Shown one piece after another: positions 51,001-60,000 of a DNA stretch of 64,000 bases. The number at the start of each line of letters is the position of its first letter. Position 1 is the stretch's first letter. Location of the stretch: the NCBI RefSeq assembly GCF_932274485.2, contig NC_065885.2, forward strand, positions 35,539,062-35,603,061, given 5' to 3'. The notes under the pieces were generated by a model. The model searched no databases. It worked only from the letters and a program-made list of their open reading frames with translations, and was not told the DNA's origin. The translations under genes were made by a program, and so were the position numbers. This stretch comes from Patella vulgata. Lineage: Eukaryota > Mollusca > Gastropoda > Patellidae.

Positions 51001-54000
51001 AAAATAAAATGAAATGAAATGATGTTTAACGTCCTACTCCTTTTCTGCTCCCACCCAACTAATGAAGACGGACATTATACGCCATAGAGTCTGCTATGAG
51101 AGAAATTTTGTCCGGAAAGCGGCACTACGGCCTACTCTTTTACGTGTTCGCCATCCGCCGTACCTTGTCAGGCTCTCTGTTTTGGTTTTGCGCCACTGAT
51201 AATGTGGAACCACGCCGTAAAATACCGATGAACTTTATCGGCCAACGAAGCGACCAAACACGGGACCTCCAGGTTAGCGAGCCAACGACTTACTCACTGA
51301 GCCACCTCCCTTTATATATAATATATAAAATCCCGATGAACTTTCTCGGCCAACGCAGGGACCGAATACGGGACCTCCAGGTTAGCGAGCCAACATTTTC
51401 TTTTTTTACCGACCAAAAAAACCCCAACCGAAATCAATTTTTACAACGTTGGTTCTCTATTCCACGATCCCTATGGTTATAAGACTGAGGTGGTGCAGGG
51501 TCGTTAACGATTGTTTTTGATCCAGGAGATATGCCAGAATGCACCTAATCACGTCTCATTATTAAAAAAATTCTCGCCCCCAAAAACATCCATTTTTCAG
51601 GCAAGTCCCACCACTTTACTTCCATTAAAAATTCGCTGTATACCCATGTCTTGTATAATAAACAAGATCTTCTCATTGTTTATACGGTTTACATCTTTAT
51701 ATTATACAGGTGCCTGTACGTTTCCTGGTTTGAAGAAGTTTATTGCTGAAAGAAGTGAAACAAGGTTATTATGTTTCCTGCACATTGCCTCGCATGGTCT
51801 TGCTGCGGCGGGATGTTCTGGCTTTGGTATTTATTAAATCACCTTGTATGTTAGATATGCCTATCCTGCTTTTCATACCCCCCTGTCAATTGGACATATG
51901 TTTTTTCTCTCATTTTAGAAATAATCTCAAATTACAGCACACAATAGAATACTGTTAATTTTAGAATCATTTTAACTGAGGCAATTAACTGGAATCTGCG
52001 CTTTAGGAAACTACAACCACACAACATTCCTTCTATTCTATTACTTCAAAATAGTTTTACCCGTCAATCTTGACTGATTGTATTACTTTCCCTTGTGAAA
52101 TCGTTTAGCGCGGTAAGAATTGTCACAATATTTTTTTTTACTCAGAAGACAGGACTCAAAAGAAGACCATAGCCCTAGTTCATTGTATTACCCTGGGGTA
52201 AGAAAGATGGCCTAAAGAGAGGTGTGGGGAGAGCAATGACACAATGCTCTCCAGAGAGCAATAGCCCATGCTGTCCAAGATAACAAAAAAAGAGGGGTGT
52301 CGTGAGAGCAATGGCCCAATGCCGGCCGAGATAAAAAAAAAATAGTGTCAAGATACACTGGCTTGATCATCGAGTAGTTGATAAAGCATACATAGAGTAG
52401 CACCCGGGGTATCGGTATTTGGTTTTGAGCAGTCGATTTTCAAGGTGCTGGTTGTTTCTGGGTTCCATCAAGCGCTTGAATCTCGACCAATTATACTTTT
52501 TGGCCAATTGGATTAAAACACAGATCCTATTTCGTTTCGTTTTTTATAATTTCAAAATTTCGTTCTACTTGTCTTTACTACACTAGGATCTGGAAGAGAT
52601 GTTATATAACCCGCGTTTTGATTGATGAGGGATTAGCCAATGAAACGGTCTGTTACGGCGGATTCTTGGCGTGCGGTGCATGGAACTGTGGGTATTCCAG
52701 TAGAGAGAGAGAAATGGGGTTTACCGTCCACTCGACACAAACTAGGTCATTTCGGGACCAACATATGGTTAAACTCTATTTCAATAATTCGCTTGCGCAT
52801 AGGGGTCTTTAGCAGTGGGAGGAAACCGGAGGACCCGGAGAAAACCCACGAGGTTGGACAGGCAACCCTACTCCTTGTCACGTACAACCGGGGATTCGAA
52901 ACCACACCAGTCGACTTAATGACAGACTTTATGATACAGCGCGCGCACGCTAACCATTCAGCCATCCAACCCCCTTATTCCAGTAGAAACATCAACGCTG
53001 ATTGGTTAATCAAAAGTCTGACATCATAGGGTCAAAAGTCGCTCGTACGACCCCTGACGCAACCTTCCAGTACAATCGGTCAGATCTTCATTAGGCCATC
53101 AAAAGTATAAAAAAACGAAACGAAATATAGATCTGTATTTTAATCAGATTGATTTTTTGTTGATCACCTTGTACAGCTGAAAGGCACTATTATTTGAATA
53201 TTACATTTTATATCGCCATGTATGCTACTTAGAATGGTGTTTTGGTTGGTATATATCTACCCGCTCTGAGTACCTATCTTAAGAAATGAAATGAAATGGG
53301 GTTTAACGTCCTACTGTTCTGCTCCTAACCTGGGCTAATGAAGACGGGCATACGCCATACAGTGTGCTATGAGGGAAATTTTGCCCGGACAGCGGCACTA
53401 CGGCCTACTCTTATATCGAATTCCAACTGCCAAGGGATCTTTTACGTGCACGCCAATGTGTACACGGGACCTCGGTTTTTCGTCCCATCCGAACGACTAG
53501 ACAGCTTTCACCTATCTTAAGATTGGCGGGAATCACTCTCATTGTTAGTATTGTAATCCAAACTCGGACAGCAGTTTTAAGCAGGGCCATTTTTGACTTT
53601 TACAAATTAAGGAGAGCTGTGTTCATGATTTCACTGACTGAATGGTTTTAATCGTTTGTTGAATCTAACCAAAACGGAATCTCCTTGGAACACATTTCGA
53701 TTAGACCAAAAGCTCCAGTCCTTTGGAGAATATTACAATACTGTCAACATCGAAGATGTAAAACCTCATCCGAATTAGAACATCCGGGAATTAAGAATCA
53801 ATACCAGGAAAAGCATCAGGCTCATTACCAGGGAAGACATCACATCAACTTGTGATCTAAACTTTTGACCCGCACACCGTCCCATAATGTAACTTTTCAC
53901 TAATCCTCCCACTACTCCCTTAGATCCCCCCCCCGCCCCATTCTTCCGATTAATTTATGTGATCTAAGTACTTTCTTATCAGTAGTCTGTTTTGTTTTGA

Positions 54001-57000
54001 ATTCGATTGACGCCTTTGCCAAATACTAAGCACCCCTGGTTGTCCAGATATAAGCAAAACAAGCGAAAAGCTAACCGAAATTATTGTACATATTTCATAT
54101 TATATCACTTTATCAATGTCACAAAATCCTATAAATCTGTTTCCAATTTGCACTAGCACGCAACGAATACGTCTAATACAGAACGTGGGTATACGGTGGA
54201 AAGTGGGTGTAACGTCTACTTAACCTAAATCGGTCAAGGCCTATGGTAGTTTGGACAACTGACATTTACAATCATGGGGTTGAAACCCACAAGCGCATTT
54301 GTGACAAGCATACTGCACTCTGCTTTGACTACTTACCCACCACTATAACGCCCAAACACAATAAAATACTTTCTTATTCAATACGTTTAAATGTACTTTC
54401 CAATTTTAAATGCCGAAACTGGAATTTTTCATGGTAGGTGTTGTCTAAATAATTTCCTTATTTGTCATATGTATTTCGTCTAGCAAAAGTTTTGTTTGTT
54501 AAACCTTAGATCAGTAGGCGTTTAAACCTAAAATTGTGCAATTCCAACTGTATCAACCAGCCATAAAACTCTCCAAATATTCGTGATTGTCTGACTTTGC
54601 AGACATTTTGCACTCAGTGGATATTTTTGAACTTCCCTCCATGCTATAAAAGCTAGTACATGAATGTTTATTCAAGTGGTAGACACGTGTAAAGCATCAT
54701 ACCGTTAGTAAAATATTGCCGATGCATACAGATAAGCCATGCTATGGGCCCAAATAATAGGTTTGTTATTCGTTTTACAAGTGTACTTACACGCCGAATT
54801 GTTTAGCGAGGGTCTTATTGTTTTTTTAGATTTCAAATGCACTGACCCCTACATATCATTTTAAACGTTGCATGTATAACAGTTTCATTGGTTTCGGCAT
54901 AACAATCGCCCAAATCTTGACCAATCCTTCACCCTTTGACCGAGTACTTAACTAAGTTCAACCTTGTTTTTGTTCTGTACAGTTAATTTATGCTCAAAGA
55001 AAACTTCTTGTTGATGACAATAAAATCCCTATGGATGTCTATCTCCATCAGTACAGCGTATAACAGCCGTCATCTGTCTTTCTCTACCAAAGAACATATT
55101 GCCCGCAAATTATTCAAATCTATCAACTCTAACGAATGTTATGGCCATCTAAAGTTCTCATTACTGCCTACTGTTTCTCTTAAACCGTTAGCCGATGCTT
55201 TATCATATTGATCTTAATAAATATTCAAATCCATCAATGTTAACGAATATTATGGCCAGATAAAGTTCCCATTATTATGTTCTATTGATTTAATGCCTCC
55301 ATCTTTTTCTTTCTTAGACAGTTATAAACGGACACGATAATAATGTATTTCTCTCCTCGAACATTGAGACACAAATGGCATCTAATCTATGTTTTTGCTT
55401 TCATTGTCTAGATTATAATCTAAAGCACACTTTAAACCATTACTTTTTGTTAAATTTATATAATTAAAGATACATTAGTTAAGAGTTTAATAAAGAGTTG
55501 GTTATTCTTGCTATAATAATTCAAAAATAGATGATAAAAAAATAAAATATTGAAAATTTCATTCAAATTACTTCGTTCTCAGCCAAGTTATCATTGTTTG
55601 TAGTTTTGACAAGATGTGTGCACAGTGGTAACCAGGGCACGGTTATAATCGGGACTAAGCCTCGCTTTCCCATTTTTAAATTAAAATTTTAAATGGCGAA
55701 CCGTTTTAATCTAGTTAAAATCTCGAGTATCCGATGCCATCGAGTGTCGATTATAGTCTTGTTTTGTTAATACATGTCTAATAAATAGTTTATATAACAT
55801 TTCAGGCCTAAAAAAGACCTGCAATAGGCAGATTTAGCTCTTGCATGGTGCATGTTTAAGGAAAACGATTATTGGCCGTGTTGGCCTTTCTCAGTCTGTA
55901 GCATTTTATTATCAAGAATATATATTGGCATTTGGCTCTAAGCTTGACTTATCCTAATCCTAACAAATGATGAGTTCTGTATTATAATTGATTATCCCAT
56001 ATTCGTAATTTGAGAAATTGAACTCTAATATCCAATGACCGAACATATATATTATAAATTAAATTGTAATAACACAAAGTAAAAACTGGTTTGATTATGT
56101 TGCTATCAGAGCTAACCTAATAATTTAAACAAGTTTCTCTTACACATAATAGATGTTGCCTATGACTCACTATGAGTTTTACAATTTATAAATTCTCCAT
56201 TACATTCTGGTAGTTAAAGGTTGCTTTTTTTGATAAACTTTGACCCAGCGAACTGATAATGTAGCCATTTGTAAATAAACCGTGCACACGTAGCCAAAGT
56301 ATATTGACTTTCAAATCATAGCATGTTGATTTATTCTAGTCGACAGGGTATTATTGTTATATATGTACAGGTCACAAAAATTCAAAGCCAAGGTTGAACA
56401 TGTCTGCTGTACACAGCCAACAACCCAAAGCGTCGCCATCTTGTTCAAGTTGTTGATAAGCCGCCATGTTTTCGAGTTGAAATGTCGAGAGTGTAATGTG
56501 AAATCACCGTGAACTAAGCCAACCTAAATTCCAATACTTAATCACTTAACATGGCAGCAGACCACTGATTGATGTGAAATTGAAAATAAATTAATCACAA
56601 AACTAAACGTGTCCAATTCTTGTACTCCTTTCAGGAGCTGGTGGCGAATGCGACCATCTTAACCAGGTCGATGTTAACGCCTGCACAACCACCATCGCCG
56701 CCAACCAAGATGCAGTAGTGGGGGTCAAAGTTCGACTCAGTGCTGATGTCGCTGATAACGGAAAGCATGAAGAAGAAGTTTACAGGTATGAAAGAGTTGT
56801 CTCCCATAAACAGTATTAAAATGACATGACTTCACCCAGCTAATGTTTGATACTAAAGTACACCTCTTTTCTTTGCCTCAAGTTCTGAAATGAAATGGGG
56901 TTTAACGTCTTATAGTTCTGATCCGACTGGGCCAATGAAGACGGGCATTAGCCTACAGTGTACTATGAATGGCATTTTGCCCGGACAACGGCGCTACGGT

Positions 57001-60000
57001 CTAGTCTTATAATAATATCTCGACTGCCGAGGGACCTTTTACGTGCACACCAATGTGTACACGGGATCTCGATTGTTTGCCCCACCCGAACGACTATACA
57101 TGGTCCCTTGCCAGGGCCTGCGACCTGCATCACTGACAACGGGGAACCACGCCGAAAAATTACCGATGAACTTTCTCGGCCAACACCGTGACACAACATG
57201 GGACCCCTAGGATAGCAAGCCAACATCTTACTCACTGAGCCACCCTTAGCTTCGAGAAAGTAGCTAAAACGTTGAGATACTGATGTGCTTGTTTTTAGCT
57301 ACGGTTGGGAGCCTTTAGTTTCACCTGGTATACTTAATTTCATTATTAATGCATGTAACATCTTGAAAATAAGTTAATTTTATACTATTAGCACTTATTA
57401 AACATCCACACGGCCGAGAAAGTTCATCCCGATTTTCCGGCGTGGTTCCCCTTGACAGTGATGCAGGACGGAGGGCTTGACAAGGACAGCTGTCTAGTCG
57501 TTCTGATGGTATGAAAAACCGAGGTCCCGTGTACACATTGGTGTGCACGTAAAAGATCCCTTGGCAGTTGGAATTCGATATAAGAGTAGGTCATAGTGCC
57601 GCTGTCCGGGCAAAATTTCCCTCATAGCACACTGTATGACGTATGCCCGTCTTCATTAGCCCAGTTCGGTGCAGAACAGCAGGACGTTAAAGCCCATTTC
57701 ATTTCCCCACTCTAGTCAAACAACTTGAGTTTATCTGCAAATATTGTCAATAAATTATATCAAGTGTTGTTTTTATCAAAACTGATACGGACATTCATAA
57801 TTACGGTGTATTATTCCTGCGCAACTCATATCAGGTTAGTACTTTGATTAGTTGTTGTACACGGTGCCCCACCTTCATGACGTCAAAGATGTCAAATTTA
57901 AAATGCCGGAGACCCACGCTCTTATCACTTCGATTTAAAAAGACACGATTTGTACCGGTGTCAGGTAGGATTATATGTTTAATTGTAGTTGAATATGGCA
58001 GAAATGTTTTGAATAACAATAAACAATTGTTGTTTTGATGAAAAATATTGTCAATTTTCCTTACTGAAGCCCAATGTTTCCTCGTTGGGTTTTGCCAGAT
58101 GGAACTATATAGCACCATCTCTTTACTCGAAACACGGAGGGTTGAGAGATGAGGTTTCTTATCCAAGCCACAGTGTCTGCCGGCTCAGAATCTAGGGGGC
58201 CACCAGCCAATGTGTATAACTTTTTTGACACGTCATAAATAAGCCTTTCATACGCGTATTGTGGTCTTAAACACCCGTCATCACCCTCGACTTTGCTCAG
58301 TTGTATTTAAAACATACTTTCATTTTCCCCTGTTCGTAAGGATCATGGACTGGGAGGGGCCCCATGACTAAAATAGCCTAGGACCTCTCTTCATCTAAAA
58401 CCGGCACTGGTTATTAGAAATCAAAGACGAAAGTGACGTGGTTTAGACGCTGAATTCTTTTACATCGTATGACACCACGAACATGGCCCAAAATATACCC
58501 GGGCTTTAATGGGGTTTAACGTCCCACTTTTCTTCACCAACCGGAATAATGAAAACGGGTTGGTCGTCTGGGCAGATCACCAACCTAGTCACCAAGTACA
58601 ACATGATTTTACATATGAAACCTCGTCAAATGGTATCATATGTATTCTAGAGAAATTATTACTCCTATAAAAATGAAAAAAAACCCTACCCTTCTGTTAT
58701 TTTTATACGCCCACATTGTCATTTGGACGTATATTGTCGTCGCCCCTGTCCGTCCGGAGGTCTGCCCGTCCACAATTTGTGGACGCTCTAATCCGATTTT
58801 GACAAAACTTGAAATATAGGTTTATATCCTAAAGATCTCGGTTCCTTTCGATATTGGCATGTATCAGACCCCAACTTCATGGATTATGGCCCCTGATTGT
58901 ACGAAAAATCATGTTTGTAGCTTGTGGACACTCTAGAGGTTACAATTGTATACGATTTTGTGAAACTTGTATCTATGTTTATAACCAAAAGATCTCGGTT
59001 CCTTTCGATATTCGCGCATGTAATTGGACCGTACCTTCCTGAATTATTGCCCCTGATTGTACGAAAAATCGCGTTTTTTAACTTGTGGATCCTCTAGAGG
59101 TCACAATTTTTTTATCCTATTTTACAATACGTTTAAATATACCACCGTTACACCATAACGATGGTTGAGTTTGAATTTCGTGAAAATCAGACCGAAATTG
59201 TCAGATAAAATGGTCGCTCCACGTACACAAATAGAGTAAAAATATGTAATAACACAATCTGATTAAAACACAGACCCTATTTCGTTTCGTTTTTATAGTT
59301 CAAAATTTCGTTTTACTTGTCTTTACTACACTAGGATCTGAAAGAGTTGTTATCATTGACGTGTTCTGAATGATATGAGGGATTAGCCAATGAAACAGTC
59401 TGTTACGGCGAGCTTTAGGCTTGTTTTGCACGGAACCGTGGGTAATCAATCCACTAGTAACATCAATGTTGATTGGTTAGTCAAATGGCTGACATCATAG
59501 GGTCAAAAGTCGCTCGTATGACCTCTGATGCGACCTATAGCCACAACCGGTCAGATCGTAGTGTAAGCCATTGAAAGTATAAAAAAAACGAAACGAAGTA
59601 TAGATCTGTATTTTAATCAGATTGGTTATAACAATTTTTATCCGATTTTTAAATTATTTGTTAAATATATCTCAAAGATATATATCAGACTTCTTGGATT
59701 ATGGCCGCGTTTTTAGCTTCTGGACCCCATAGAGCTAACGTTGTTTATCAGATTTAAAAAAGAAAAGAAAAGAAAAACGTTCAAATATCACTGTTACACC
59801 ATGATGACAGTTGAGTTCGAATTTAGTGTTAATCGAACCAAAACTGCCCGACAGTGTAAACGCAAAAAGTGTAAAAGTATGCAATACCAAGATTGTGGAC
59901 CATCTAGAAGTCACAAGTTAAAATACATGTTTATATCCTAAATATCTTGGTTCCTTTCGATACTGGATTATGACCCCTGATTGTACGAAAATTCGCTTCC

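Larger units (their letters stand above)
28847..51709 (+). other. Deacetylase intron 1 (22.9 kb), overview
   Basis: Mobile elements, listed separately, occupy a fair share. I see nothing recognisable in 28847-29956, 30038-31010, 31140-31829, 32420-33940, 34010-34776, 35930-36520 apart from the SINE tail at 35953-36003, 37460-37890, 38100-38390, 39025-40980, 41150-43560, 43650-44610, 44675-45345, 45945-47045, 47980-48535 or 49500-51000. Within these, 33505-33580 may be a decayed SINE-2 tail, and GTACAAACTGTGATTTGATG at 33953 is a trace of MITE family T2. No nested gene is convincing. Confidence 0.65.
51827..56634 (+). other. Deacetylase intron 2 (4.8 kb)
   Basis: It holds the long-TIR MITE with nested SINE (52505-53151), a SINE-1 (53284-53509) and a T4 MITE (55468-55855). 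I see nothing recognisable in 51827-52500, 53525-55460 or 55860-56630. Confidence 0.75.

Noticed and set aside
52640-53029. 129-residue open frame on the plus strand
   Set aside because: It runs through a MITE and the nested SINE, so it has no meaning as a protein.
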